Positions 35,832-44,920 of a stretch of 64,000 bases of DNA are shown one piece after another. The position numbers and the translations under genes are program-made. Source of the DNA: Streptomyces orinoci (GTDB lineage Bacteria; Actinomycetota; Actinomycetes; Streptomycetales; Streptomycetaceae); contig NZ_PHNC01000009.1 of NCBI RefSeq assembly GCF_003121295.1, forward strand, positions 124,001 to 188,000, read 5' to 3'. The notes below the pieces were generated by a model. The model was not told where the DNA came from. It ran no database searches and saw only the letters and a program-made list of their open reading frames with translations. The stretch's first letter is position 1; every line of letters starts with the position of its first letter.

Positions 35832-37787
35832 CTAGCCGTGGAACCCGAGTACGGTGGTGAACCCCTCGACGCCGTCGGTGAAGCCGGTGCCGACCAGCGT
35901 TGTGGTGGGTTCCTTGCGCCCGAAGCCGGCGGAGTACCAGCCCAGCGGCGGGTCGCTTTCGCCGCGGTGCGCCCGCCAGCACAGCCGCCCGGGCAGGTCG
36001 AGCACCGCCGAGCGGTCCTCGCCGTCCCGGGTCCAGGTGAGCACCGCCCGGTTCCCCACCAGCTCCGCGGCGATCGCCGGGCCGAGGTGGAAGGCCAGGC
36101 GCACGGTCCGGCGCGGGCCGCGTACCTCGTCGATGACCCTCAGCTCCCGGCTCGCGGCCGTCAGTTCCACCCGGCGGCGGTGCACCGAGTGCCGGTAGCC
36201 GTAGTGCTCGGCACACCAGCGGGCCGGGGTGCCGGAGGTGTCCACGGCCAGCACCCGGCTGCGGGCATGCCGGGTCCACAGAAACGGGCCGCCGGAGACG
36301 GACTGGTCGGCGCCGTCCAGTTGCAGGGTGTTGTGGCCGAGGGTGGACCGGAAGTACCGCCGCCACTCGGGCTGCCCGTGGTAGCAGAACGTCCCCGGGT
36401 CGGCGAGCACATCGACCCCGTCGTGCCGGACCTCCAGGGACAGCGCGTCCGCGTGGGCATGCGCGGCGATCGACAGAAAGCCGTGCGGGCCACCGTCACA
36501 GCGGCACCAGATCCCCGCCGGACCACGCAGGATGGTCATGCCCGCGTCGGCGAAGTGGCCCGGCCGGCTCGTCGGGCGGGCCACCGCCGCCGCGGTTCCC
36601 TCGTCCGGGTACGGCCGGATGAGCGCGGCCAGCAGCCCGGTGCGCAGATCGGTGCCGGTCACCACCGGCCACCAGGGGAGCCGGCCGAACACGGCGTCCC
36701 CGGTGGCCAGCAGCGAGGCCCAGCGGTCGGTGCCCGCGCCGTCCAGGACCAGACCGTGCCCGTCGTCCGAGTCCCCCTGGCGCGGCGGCCGTAACCGGCC
36801 GTCCACGATGGCCGCCAGCGCGTCGGTCATCCGCAGCAGCACCAGCCGGACGGACGCGGGAACCGGCACCCCGGCGGCATCCGCCTCGGCCACCGCGGCC
36901 AGGCCGAGCTCCAGCACCAGTCCGTGGTACTCGGTGGCCAGCTCGCGGTTGAGGCCGGAGGCGAAGGTGTTGCCCCGCAGCTGCCGCTCCAGCGACCGCA
37001 GCGCGCCGGCCCGCCAGTGCGCCGAGGAGGGGAACCAGCCGAAGGCGCAGGCCGCCGCCAACTGCCCGGCGGCCTCGGCGATGACATGGTTGTTGGCCGA
37101 AGAGCCCCGGCTGGGGAAGGCGGCCAGCCAGCGCTGGTGGTGCCAGATCTGGCGCAGTGCCACCGGGTTGTCCTCGAACAGCCCGGCCGCGCCCGGCCAG
37201 CCGTCGAGCAGCCGGCGGATCCACACCCAGGACAGCAGCCGGATGCCCAGCTCTATGCCGCTGGTCCAGTGCACGCCGCGCAGCGGCGGGTTGGCCGCCC
37301 ACCATGACCGCAGATGCCCGGCCACGCGCTCGGCGTACCGCTCGTCCCCGGTGATCGCGTAGGCGGCGGCCAGCACGGTGAGGTACTGATGCCGGGACAG
37401 CTCCCAGATCTGCTTGATGTCCCCGACGGCGTCCTCGTCGCGGTACGGCATATCGAAGGCATGGCCCCAGGGGGCCCGGCGCCCGGTCTTCGGGTCGTAC
37501 CACCAGTCCGGGTCGGCCAGGTCGTCGCGGTCCACGCCGAAATACCCGGCGTGCCCGTCCATCAGCCGGTCCGCCTCCGCGACAAGACGTTTCGCGGCGT
37601 CCGGTGGCAGTGCGGCGATCGTCCCGGCGGGCAGTACCGCGGTGAACCGGGCGCCGGTGACCCTCGGGCAGTGCGGCGGCGCCGACCGCCACCGCCGTCT
37701 GCGCACCGCGTCGCCCACCCGGCCGGCGGCCTCCAGCGGCCCCATCCGGGACAGCCGCCGCAGATACCAGCCCGCGTTCATGGTCAT
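35832..37787 (-). CDS. Heparinase II/III family (alginate lyase-like) protein
   Basis: The 651 residues from ATG 37787 have an alpha/alpha toroid N-terminal domain (about 60-400) with SANNHVIAEA and ELATEYHGL, and a beta-sandwich Hepar_II_III C-terminal domain with AHAHADALSLEVRHDG and TLGHNTLQLDG. The His/Tyr/Asn residues expected for a polysaccharide lyase are visible. No signal peptide is clear, so the site of action is uncertain. Such genes often pair with the bi-domain dehydrogenase gene that overlaps it here. Confidence 0.88.
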   Translation of the reverse strand: MTMNAGWYLRRLSRMGPLEAAGRVGDAVRRRRWRSAPPHCPRVTGARFTAVLPAGTIAALPPDAAKRLVAEADRLMDGHAGYFGVDRDDLADPDWWYDPKTGRRAPWGHAFDMPYRDEDAVGDIKQIWELSRHQYLTVLAAAYAITGDERYAERVAGHLRSWWAANPPLRGVHWTSGIELGIRLLSWVWIRRLLDGWPGAAGLFEDNPVALRQIWHHQRWLAAFPSRGSSANNHVIAEAAGQLAAACAFGWFPSSAHWRAGALRSLERQLRGNTFASGLNRELATEYHGLVLELGLAAVAEADAAGVPVPASVRLVLLRMTDALAAIVDGRLRPPRQGDSDDGHGLVLDGAGTDRWASLLATGDAVFGRLPWWPVVTGTDLRTGLLAALIRPYPDEGTAAAVARPTSRPGHFADAGMTILRGPAGIWCRCDGGPHGFLSIAAHAHADALSLEVRHDGVDVLADPGTFCYHGQPEWRRYFRSTLGHNTLQLDGADQSVSGGPFLWTRHARSRVLAVDTSGTPARWCAEHYGYRHSVHRRRVELTAASRELRVIDEVRGPRRTVRLAFHLGPAIAAELVGNRAVLTWTRDGEDRSAVLDLPGRLCWRAHRGESDPPLGWYSAGFGRKEPTTTLVGTGFTDGVEGFTTVLGFHG

Positions 37788-39970
37788 CGCGCCCTCGCCA
37801 AGGTCACCGGCGCGCCGCCCGCCAGGCTCGCCCGCACGGCGAGGGTGGCCGTCGTGGTGGCGACCAGCGACTGAAGCGGCACCGGCATCGGCCCGCCGGT
37901 CCGTACCGCCTTGACAAACGCGGCCAGTTCGGCGTTCTGGCCCTTGTCCCGGGCCTGGGGCAGCCGCGAACTGACCCACCGTTTGCGGCCGGCCGTGCCT
38001 TCGAAATACACCGAGGCACGGACGAAGTCGTCGAGCCGCAGCACCCTGCCGTCCGCGACCACGTCCAGCGTCTCCTTGGGGAAGCCGGGCGCGCCGGTGG
38101 TGACATAGCTGATGGTGGCGGTGGATCCGTCCGGGTAGCCCAGCACGACCTGCAGGTCCTCGTTGCCGGGCGTGGCGATGGCATACACCGAGACCGGGTC
38201 GGCCGCGAGCAGCCAGCTCGCGGTGTCGATGAAGTGCCCGCCCTCACCGGCGAACCGGGAGCCCTCGGTGTCCTGTTGGAGGTACCAGCTGCCGTGCCCC
38301 AGCCGGCCCGCGTTGACCAGGTAGCGCAGGCTCGCCGGACCCCTGCGGGCGCCGAACCGCTCGCCGGCCTCCCGCAGCAGCGGCGCAAACCGGCGGTTGA
38401 AGCCCACCTGCAGCCGGTCGTTGCCGGACTCCTCCACCGCCGTGAGCACCGCGGCCAGTTCGTCCTCGCTGAGCGCCAGCGGCTTCTCCACGAACACCGC
38501 CTTGCCCGACAGCAGTGCTTTCCGGGTCAGTTGGGCGTGTGAGCTGTGCCGGGTGACCACGAACACCGCGTCGATGGACGGGTCGCCGAGCACGGCGTCG
38601 AGATCGGTGGTCGCCCTGCCGAAGCCGAACTTCCGCTTGGCGTTGGCCGCGGACAGCGCCGTGGTGGTGACGACCGCCGACAACTCGACGCCGTCGCGCT
38701 GGGCCAGGTGCGGCAGCAGCATCGAGGTCGCGTAGTTCCCCGCGCCGACGAACGCCAGCCGCACCGGCCCCTTGGCGGCCCGGGCCGGACTCCGCCGCAC
38801 CGTCACCGTGGGCACCGTGACCGCCGGGGCCTTGGCTTCCGGCGCCTGTCCGGGGTACCGGAACAGCACGGCCACGGCCTTCAACTCGCCGTCCTTCAGG
38901 CGCTGATAGGTCTCCACGGCGTCCTCGAAGTCGGCTATGTGGGAGACCAGCGGTTCCACGTCCACCCGGCCACGGGCCAGGAGATCGAGGAAACAGGCCA
39001 GGTTGCGGCGCTCGGTCCAGCGCACATGACCGATCGGATAGTCCCGCCCCTCGAGTTCGTACTCCGGGTCATAGCGCCCGGGGCCGTAGGAGCGGGAGAA
39101 CCGGACGTCGAGCTCCTTCTCGTAGTACGCGTTCCACGGCAGGTCCAGGCGGCACTTGCCGATGTCCACGACCCGGCCACGGTCCCGGCTCAGCCGGGCG
39201 GCCAGCTCGACGGGCTGGTTGCTGGCGCCGCCGGCGGCCAGATACACCTGGTCCACCCCATGCCCGCCGGTGAGCTTGGCGACGGCGGCCTCCACGGCCG
39301 CGGACCCGGGATCGCCGCAGGCCGCGGCGCCCAGCCGCTCGGCGAGCTCACAGCGCACCGGGTCGGGGTCGGCCCCCACGACGCGGACCCCCGAGGCGGC
39401 CAGCAGCTGCACCACCAGCTGCCCGATCAGCCCCAGGCCGATGACCAGCGCCACATCGCCCAGCTGGGACTCGCCGCGGCGGACACCCTGTAACGCGATG
39501 GACCCGACGGTGCCAAAGGCCGCGTGCCGTGAGGCGAGGCCGTCCGGCACCGGGGTGTAGAGGTTCTTCGGCACCCAGTTCAGCTCGGCGTGCAGGGCGT
39601 GCTCATTGCCGGCGCAGGCCACCAGGTCGCCGGCCTTCACATCGTCGATCCCGGTGCCGACCTGCTCGACCACCCCGCACAGCGAATAGCCCAGCGGCGT
39701 ATAGGAGTCCAGCTTGCCCATCACCTTGCGGTAGGTGGCGGGCACCCCCTGGGTGGCCACGCTCTGCATGACCTTGGCCACCTGGTCCGGACGGGAACGG
39801 GCCTTGCCCAGCATCGACATGCCGGCCTCGGAGACCTTCATCAGCTCGGTCCCGGTGGATATCAGCGAGTAGGCGCTGCGGACCAGCACACCGCCCGGCT
39901 TGCACCCGGGCACCGGCACCTCGAGCACCGCCAGTTCGCCGCTCTTGTAGTTCTGCACAACCTGTTTCAC
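37784..39970 (-). CDS. Bi-domain dehydrogenase: zinc alcohol dehydrogenase fused to Gfo/Idh/MocA oxidoreductase
   Basis: A fusion of 728 residues. The first half is a medium-chain dehydrogenase-like domain (GYSLCGVVEQVG, then VIGLGLIGQL). From about residue 400 follows a Gfo/Idh/MocA domain (LAFVGAGNYATSML, VEKPLALSED, GFNRRFAP). This fusion is common in exopolysaccharide clusters next to heparinase-like genes and presumably oxidises or reduces a sugar. The GTG at 39970 with AGGAGC 6-7 nt upstream is preferred over the ATG 21 bp further out. Confidence 0.88.
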   Translation of the reverse strand: MKQVVQNYKSGELAVLEVPVPGCKPGGVLVRSAYSLISTGTELMKVSEAGMSMLGKARSRPDQVAKVMQSVATQGVPATYRKVMGKLDSYTPLGYSLCGVVEQVGTGIDDVKAGDLVACAGNEHALHAELNWVPKNLYTPVPDGLASRHAAFGTVGSIALQGVRRGESQLGDVALVIGLGLIGQLVVQLLAASGVRVVGADPDPVRCELAERLGAAACGDPGSAAVEAAVAKLTGGHGVDQVYLAAGGASNQPVELAARLSRDRGRVVDIGKCRLDLPWNAYYEKELDVRFSRSYGPGRYDPEYELEGRDYPIGHVRWTERRNLACFLDLLARGRVDVEPLVSHIADFEDAVETYQRLKDGELKAVAVLFRYPGQAPEAKAPAVTVPTVTVRRSPARAAKGPVRLAFVGAGNYATSMLLPHLAQRDGVELSAVVTTTALSAANAKRKFGFGRATTDLDAVLGDPSIDAVFVVTRHSSHAQLTRKALLSGKAVFVEKPLALSEDELAAVLTAVEESGNDRLQVGFNRRFAPLLREAGERFGARRGPASLRYLVNAGRLGHGSWYLQQDTEGSRFAGEGGHFIDTASWLLAADPVSVYAIATPGNEDLQVVLGYPDGSTATISYVTTGAPGFPKETLDVVADGRVLRLDDFVRASVYFEGTAGRKRWVSSRLPQARDKGQNAELAAFVKAVRTGGPMPVPLQSLVATTTATLAVRASLAGGAPVTLARAR

Positions 39971-39995
39971 CCGAGCTCCTCTTGTTTCCACTCCG

Positions 39996-41924
39996 TCAGG
40001 CCGCCTGGCTCTGGCCGGAGCCAGAGGTCGCGCCGCGATACCAGTACTCGAGGGTCAGCACATGCCATAGATGTTTGGAGAAGTCCCGCTGCCCGGCGGC
40101 GTCCTCGGCGACCAGCCGTGCCAGCGCCTCACGCCGCAGCAACCCGGAACGGACCAGCTCGCCGTCGTGCACCACCTCGCGCACCAGCGGTGCCAGATCC
40201 CGGCTGATCCAGGCCCGCAGCGGGGCGCTGAACAGGCCCTTGGGCCGGTACACAATCTCCCGGGGCAGCACCGAGGCGGCCGCCTCCTTCAGTACGGCCT
40301 TGCCCTGCCGCCCGACGATCTTGCGGTCGCCGGGCACGGCGAATGCCGCCTTGACCACCTCGATGTCCACATAGGGCACCCGCACCTCGGTCGAGGCGGC
40401 CATGCTCGACCGGTCCGTATAGGCGAGGTTCAGCCCCGGCAGGAACATCCGGGCGTCGCCCAGGCACATCCGGTTGACGAAGTCGTCCAGGTCGTTGTCC
40501 TGATAGATGTCCGCGTGCTCGGTCAGCACATCCCCGACCGCCGGCGCCAGGTCCGGATGGACCAGGGCGAGCAGCTCGTCCTGGTCGTACATGGTGTAGC
40601 TGCGCCGGAAGGCGGTCTCCTCCGGCAGCTCGGCGAAGGAGAGAAACCGCTTGGCGAAGCGCACCGACCGGTAGCCCCGGCGGGAGGTGGCGACCGGCAG
40701 CCGGTCCACGGTGGCGGACAGGCCGCGCCGCAGGGGACGCGGGACGCGCTGGTAGCGCAGCGCCAGCAGATTGGCCAGGTGCTTGCGGTAACCGGCGAAC
40801 AGCTCATCGGCGCCCATCCCGGAGAGCATCACCTTGACCCCGGCCTCCCGGGCGGCCGAGCAGATCAGAAAGGTGTTGATCGCGGCGGGGTCGCCGATCG
40901 GCTCGTCCAGGTGGTATGTCATCCGCGGCAGCAGATCGAGCACATTGGGAGCGATCTCGATCTCATGCAGATCGACGCCGAACCGCTCGGCCACCTGCCG
41001 GGCATAGCGCAGATCGTCCGGCATCGCCTCGAATCTGGCGTCCTCGGCCCGGAACCCGATGGTGTAAGCGGAGATCCCGCCCTGGTGACGGGCCGCCAGC
41101 GCGGTCAGATAGCTGGAGTCCAGCCCGCCGGAGAGAAAGGCCGCCACGGGTACATCGGAGAGCAGGTGCCGCCGGGCCGACTCCTCCACGATGGCGGCCA
41201 GGTCAGGCTGCCCGCCGCCCCGGGCCCGCTCCCGGGCCCCGGCGGCCACCTCACGGAGGTTCCAGAACCGGCCGCGCTCCACCCGGCCGTCGGCCCGGCA
41301 CCGCAGCCAGCTCCCCGGCGGCAGCTTCTCCGCCTCCCGGAAGGCGCAGCGCGAGTCCGGCACCCAGTAGTACAGCAGCGAGGCCACCAGCGCCGCATGG
41401 TCCACCTCCAGCGATCCACCGGTCACAGCGGCCAGCGCCTTGAGCTCGGAGGCGAACACCAGGCCCGTACCGCGCCGCAGCAGGAACAGCGGCTTGATGC
41501 CGAGCTGGTCGCGGGCGAGCACCAGGTCACCGGTCCGCTCGTCGAAGACGGCGAAGGCGAACATGCCGCGCAGCCGGGGCAGACAGTCCGTGCCCCAGCG
41601 CCGCCAGGACTCCAGCAGCACCTCGGTGTCGGAGGTGCCCCGGAAGCGCACCCCGGCGGCCGCCAGCTCGGCACGCAGTTCGGGCGCGTTGTACAGCTCG
41701 CCGTTGTAGGTCAGGGCGAGACCGCCCGAGACCATTGGCTGGGCGCCGGACGGGGACAGGTCGATGACGGCCAGCCGGCGGTGCCCCAGGTGCACTTCGC
41801 CGTCACCGGCGGGGTGGCTGTACCGGCCCGCCCCGTCCGGACCGCGGTGGGCGAGGATATCGGTGAGCCGGCCGGTGACGGCCCGACCGTCCGGCCATCG
41901 GTAACTGCCTGCGATGCCACACAT
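39996..41924 (-). CDS. Asparagine synthase (glutamine-hydrolysing)-like amidotransferase
   Basis: Class II glutamine amidotransferase of 642 residues: Cys2 in MCGIAGSY is the nucleophile, with LAHRGPDG and TYNGELYN. The synthetase domain has the PP-loop SGGLDSSY and YHLDEPIGDPA. The fold is complete, so it should be active. Within a polysaccharide operon that also codes for a nucleotide-sugar 6-dehydrogenase, amidation of a uronic acid is more likely than asparagine supply. Confidence 0.9.
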   Translation of the reverse strand: MCGIAGSYRWPDGRAVTGRLTDILAHRGPDGAGRYSHPAGDGEVHLGHRRLAVIDLSPSGAQPMVSGGLALTYNGELYNAPELRAELAAAGVRFRGTSDTEVLLESWRRWGTDCLPRLRGMFAFAVFDERTGDLVLARDQLGIKPLFLLRRGTGLVFASELKALAAVTGGSLEVDHAALVASLLYYWVPDSRCAFREAEKLPPGSWLRCRADGRVERGRFWNLREVAAGARERARGGGQPDLAAIVEESARRHLLSDVPVAAFLSGGLDSSYLTALAARHQGGISAYTIGFRAEDARFEAMPDDLRYARQVAERFGVDLHEIEIAPNVLDLLPRMTYHLDEPIGDPAAINTFLICSAAREAGVKVMLSGMGADELFAGYRKHLANLLALRYQRVPRPLRRGLSATVDRLPVATSRRGYRSVRFAKRFLSFAELPEETAFRRSYTMYDQDELLALVHPDLAPAVGDVLTEHADIYQDNDLDDFVNRMCLGDARMFLPGLNLAYTDRSSMAASTEVRVPYVDIEVVKAAFAVPGDRKIVGRQGKAVLKEAAASVLPREIVYRPKGLFSAPLRAWISRDLAPLVREVVHDGELVRSGLLRREALARLVAEDAAGQRDFSKHLWHVLTLEYWYRGATSGSGQSQAA

Positions 41925-41927
41925 CTG

Positions 41928-43529
41928 CTAGCGCGCCTCCTGGTCGCTGTCCGGGACCCTTCCCCGAGCTCTCAACTCCGTTCGAGCAGGGGAGGCCCCA
42001 CTGGCCGGCCTCGGCGGCCGCCCCGTCCGCGCCCGCCCTTCCCCCACTGCCGGAACGGCGTGGGAGGCACCCCCACCGTTCTGCCGGGCCGCCCGCTCGT
42101 CATGGCCGCGCGGGGCGGTGCGCGGCCCGTCCCAGAGCGTGCCGTCGGTCCGGTCACCCGGATCGGGGTCGATCAGCACCACACCGATCACCACGATGTG
42201 CTGGTCCGCCAGGTGCCGTGCCACGGTGTGCAGCCAGGCGGCGCTGCCGTGCCCGGCACGCACGACCAGCACGGTCCGGCTGCCGAGATACCGGAGGTCC
42301 GTCCACGCCGTGCCGGGCGCGACCGAACCGACGCCCAGCCGGCGCGCCTGCTGCGGCACGGCCGCCACCCGCTCGCCGCTGACCACGGTCAGACCGCCCG
42401 GCTTCTCACGGCTGCCGGTGAGCTCCGGGCCGGGCAGACCATCGACGATGACCACCGGCCCGTCCGCCGCCAAGGCCCTGGCCACATTCAGGGCGATCAC
42501 GGCGGTGCTGCGCGCACAGCCCAGTTCCAGCAGCGACACCGGTTCCGCAGGGCCGCGCACGGTGCGGGCCAGGGTCGTGGTGAGCCGTTCATAGGCCGCC
42601 CTGGTCCGTCGGCGCTGCCACCGCCCGGCCGGCCGGCGGGGCGCACGGGGCAGCTCGGCGATGACCGAGGCGCCCAGGTTCGCCGCGATCTCCCGGCGCA
42701 GCACCGGACGGTCCGCCACCACCGCGCCGACCGCGGCCACCGCGAGCCCGAGGACAAGCCCGAGGACCAGCCCGATGGCGGCGTTGGTGGCAGCGGCTTT
42801 GGGCAGGGAGTGCCGCACCGCGCTCGGGCCGTCCACGATCTGGGTGCCGGCGATGAGCCTGGGCGCGCCGGTGCGTGCCTCCGCGGCGCGCTGGTCGAAA
42901 TCGGAGATCCGCGAGTTGAGCTCGGCCCGGCGGGCGAAGAGCGACTCAAAGCTGGCCGACGCCTTTGGGTCGCTTCCCGGCGACCGGTCCCCGATCGCCT
43001 TGTTGACCTGGGCGAGCTCCTCCCGCATCCGGTCCCGCTGGTCCAGCAGGGCCTTGGCCTCGGCCTGCGCGGTCTCCCGCATCCGTCGCAGATGGTCCGC
43101 GACGAAGGCATCGGCCAGCGCCTTGGCCCGGGCCAAGGCCTGGGCGTCGCTGTCGCCCGTCACATCGATCCGCAGCAGATTGTTGGTCAAGCCGGTACCC
43201 CGGTAGTCCCGTATGAAGTCCTCCGGTTTTTCCGGGGAGTTGAGGGACCGCAGGGCCTCGCCGGCTATCCGCGTGGTCCGCAGCAGCTCGACATCGGTGC
43301 GGATCAGCGTTCCGGTGTCATTCGGCTGGTCCGCCTGATGCGCCACCAGCACCTTGGTCACCGCGGCCGGCCGCGACGGCAGCAGGACCGCCATCGCCGC
43401 GCCGGCCAGCAGCCCCAGCAGCGCCATGGCGCACCACAAGCGGCGGCGCCTGCGCACCGCCACCACCAGCGCCTGCAGGTCCAGCAGCGGAGCGGCGGCC
43501 GACGGCTCCGAAGACTTGCCGGTCGTCAC
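41928..43529 (-). CDS. Wzz-like chain-length regulator with degenerate ATPase domain
   Basis: The 533 residues show an N-terminal membrane segment (near 35), a Wzz-type extracellular coiled-coil part, a second membrane segment (near 265), and a cytoplasmic domain that resembles a tyrosine-kinase/ParA fold. The expected Walker A is absent: the region reads ELGCARSTAVIALNVARAL. A Walker A' -like VVIVDGLPGP remains. The C-terminus is Arg/Pro-rich and disordered-looking. The GTG start overlaps the previous stop. It probably controls polymer length together with the preceding Wzz protein. Confidence 0.78.
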   Translation of the reverse strand: MTTGKSSEPSAAAPLLDLQALVVAVRRRRRLWCAMALLGLLAGAAMAVLLPSRPAAVTKVLVAHQADQPNDTGTLIRTDVELLRTTRIAGEALRSLNSPEKPEDFIRDYRGTGLTNNLLRIDVTGDSDAQALARAKALADAFVADHLRRMRETAQAEAKALLDQRDRMREELAQVNKAIGDRSPGSDPKASASFESLFARRAELNSRISDFDQRAAEARTGAPRLIAGTQIVDGPSAVRHSLPKAAATNAAIGLVLGLVLGLAVAAVGAVVADRPVLRREIAANLGASVIAELPRAPRRPAGRWQRRRTRAAYERLTTTLARTVRGPAEPVSLLELGCARSTAVIALNVARALAADGPVVIVDGLPGPELTGSREKPGGLTVVSGERVAAVPQQARRLGVGSVAPGTAWTDLRYLGSRTVLVVRAGHGSAAWLHTVARHLADQHIVVIGVVLIDPDPGDRTDGTLWDGPRTAPRGHDERAARQNGGGASHAVPAVGEGRARTGRPPRPASGASPARTELRARGRVPDSDQEAR

Positions 43530-44920
43530 ACAGAACCTCCCGCCGCGTGGCCGCGAACCGCGAGCGCCCCGGTGGCGTTGTCCGGCGCATGGCCGTTGTC
43601 CGGGGAATGGCCGGCGGACCGCCTGGCACGGGCCCGGACCGGCCCGGCGAGGACAATGCCGACGACCTCATGCCCGCCATCCGCACACGCCTCCGCGATA
43701 CCGGCGAGCTCCTCCGCGGTCCGGCTGCCCGCGCTGAGTACGACCAGGGCACCGGACTCGGTGTCGCGGTCCGGCACCATCGGCTGGGACACCGGAACCC
43801 CCACCACCCGCAGCAGGGAATCGCCCCCGGCCTCGGCGACGAGCTGCCCGGCGGCCCGGCGGGCGATCTCATCGCCGTCCGGTACGACCACCAACAGGCA
43901 CCCGTCCGCGGGCAGTTGGTCCCGGAGGCGGGCACACACCCGCCGGCAGCGGATCCGTCTGCCGGCCTCGTCGCCGGACGCCGGCGGGACCGGTATCTCC
44001 CAGCGGGTGTCCACGCCCAGCAGCCGGCGGATCCGGGCCCGCGCGCCGCGCCCTTCCGGCCCGTGCGCGGACCGTTCGGCAACTACCTCGACCGTACCCA
44101 GCACCACCGAGCCCAGCGCCGCGGCGATCTCCGCTTCGGTGCGCAGCCGGCGGTTCACCCGCGCGGCGATGAGATGGCCGACGACCGCCAGCAGGAAGAA
44201 CAGCAGCGCTCCGGCGGCGATGAGCTGCGTCCTGGTCGGCGGCGCCGCGCCGGCCGGCCGGGCCGCCGGACCCATGACCACCATGCCGGCCTTGTTGGCC
44301 GCCGGACCGGCCTGGTCCAGCTTCTTTATCGCCTCCTCCAGCCCGGTACGCAGCTTCTCCAGCTCGGTACGGGCCTGTACGCCCTCCACGGTCTGCCCGG
44401 GATTGGCTGAATTGGCCAGGTCGGTGATCCGCCGGCCGGCCTCCGCCACCTTCTGCCGCAGCGCCTCGGGCCCGGTGGCCGCGTCCGGGTCGGTGCTGTC
44501 ACCGCCGGCGCCCGCGATCCGCGCGGCGAAGGTGACGAATTGCTGGGCCACCTGGTCGGAGAGCCGCTGCGCGCGCTCCGGGGTGTCGGCCGTCCCCGAG
44601 ATCTTGATGATGTTGCCGTCGGCGGCCTTGGCGCTCACCCGGTTGTGCAGCTCACGGCCGCTGACGCCCCGCCAGCCGAGCGCGGCGGCCGCGCGGTCGG
44701 CCACCGCGGAACTGGTCGCGATCTCCGCCTGGGTCAGCAGCGCCCGCTCCTCCCACTGCCCCGGCAGCAGTACCGATGCCGAAGCGGTGTAGCGCGGCGG
44801 ATACAGCAGCGAGGTGCCATAGCCGGCGAGCGCGCCCACCACGGCGAGGACGGCGAGCAGCCGCCAGCGCCGACGGAGAATCCGCCCGATGGTGACCAGG
44901 CGTATCGGATCATCGCTCAA
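43526..44920 (-). CDS. Wzz/capsular chain-length determinant protein
   Basis: The 464 residues start with LVTIGRILRRRWRLL, a membrane segment (20-40) and the Wzz-type PPRYTASASVLLP. A coiled-coil extracellular part follows, then a second membrane segment near 240 and a cytoplasmic tail of about 200 residues without kinase motifs. It overlaps both neighbours by 4 bp. It regulates export and chain length of the exopolysaccharide, acting with the second Wzz-like protein. Confidence 0.82.
   Translation of the reverse strand: MSDDPIRLVTIGRILRRRWRLLAVLAVVGALAGYGTSLLYPPRYTASASVLLPGQWEERALLTQAEIATSSAVADRAAAALGWRGVSGRELHNRVSAKAADGNIIKISGTADTPERAQRLSDQVAQQFVTFAARIAGAGGDSTDPDAATGPEALRQKVAEAGRRITDLANSANPGQTVEGVQARTELEKLRTGLEEAIKKLDQAGPAANKAGMVVMGPAARPAGAAPPTRTQLIAAGALLFFLLAVVGHLIAARVNRRLRTEAEIAAALGSVVLGTVEVVAERSAHGPEGRGARARIRRLLGVDTRWEIPVPPASGDEAGRRIRCRRVCARLRDQLPADGCLLVVVPDGDEIARRAAGQLVAEAGGDSLLRVVGVPVSQPMVPDRDTESGALVVLSAGSRTAEELAGIAEACADGGHEVVGIVLAGPVRARARRSAGHSPDNGHAPDNATGALAVRGHAAGGSV

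Noticed and set aside
33855..36794. A 979-codon open frame on the plus strand
   Set aside because: It is antisense to the polymerase, beta-helix and heparinase-like genes; no motif or ribosome site supports it.
40071..44792. A 1573-codon open frame on the plus strand
   Set aside because: It lies antisense to the asparagine synthase and both Wzz genes, whose motifs are clear. Long antisense frames are normal at this GC content, and the translation is Gly/Arg/His-rich without motifs.
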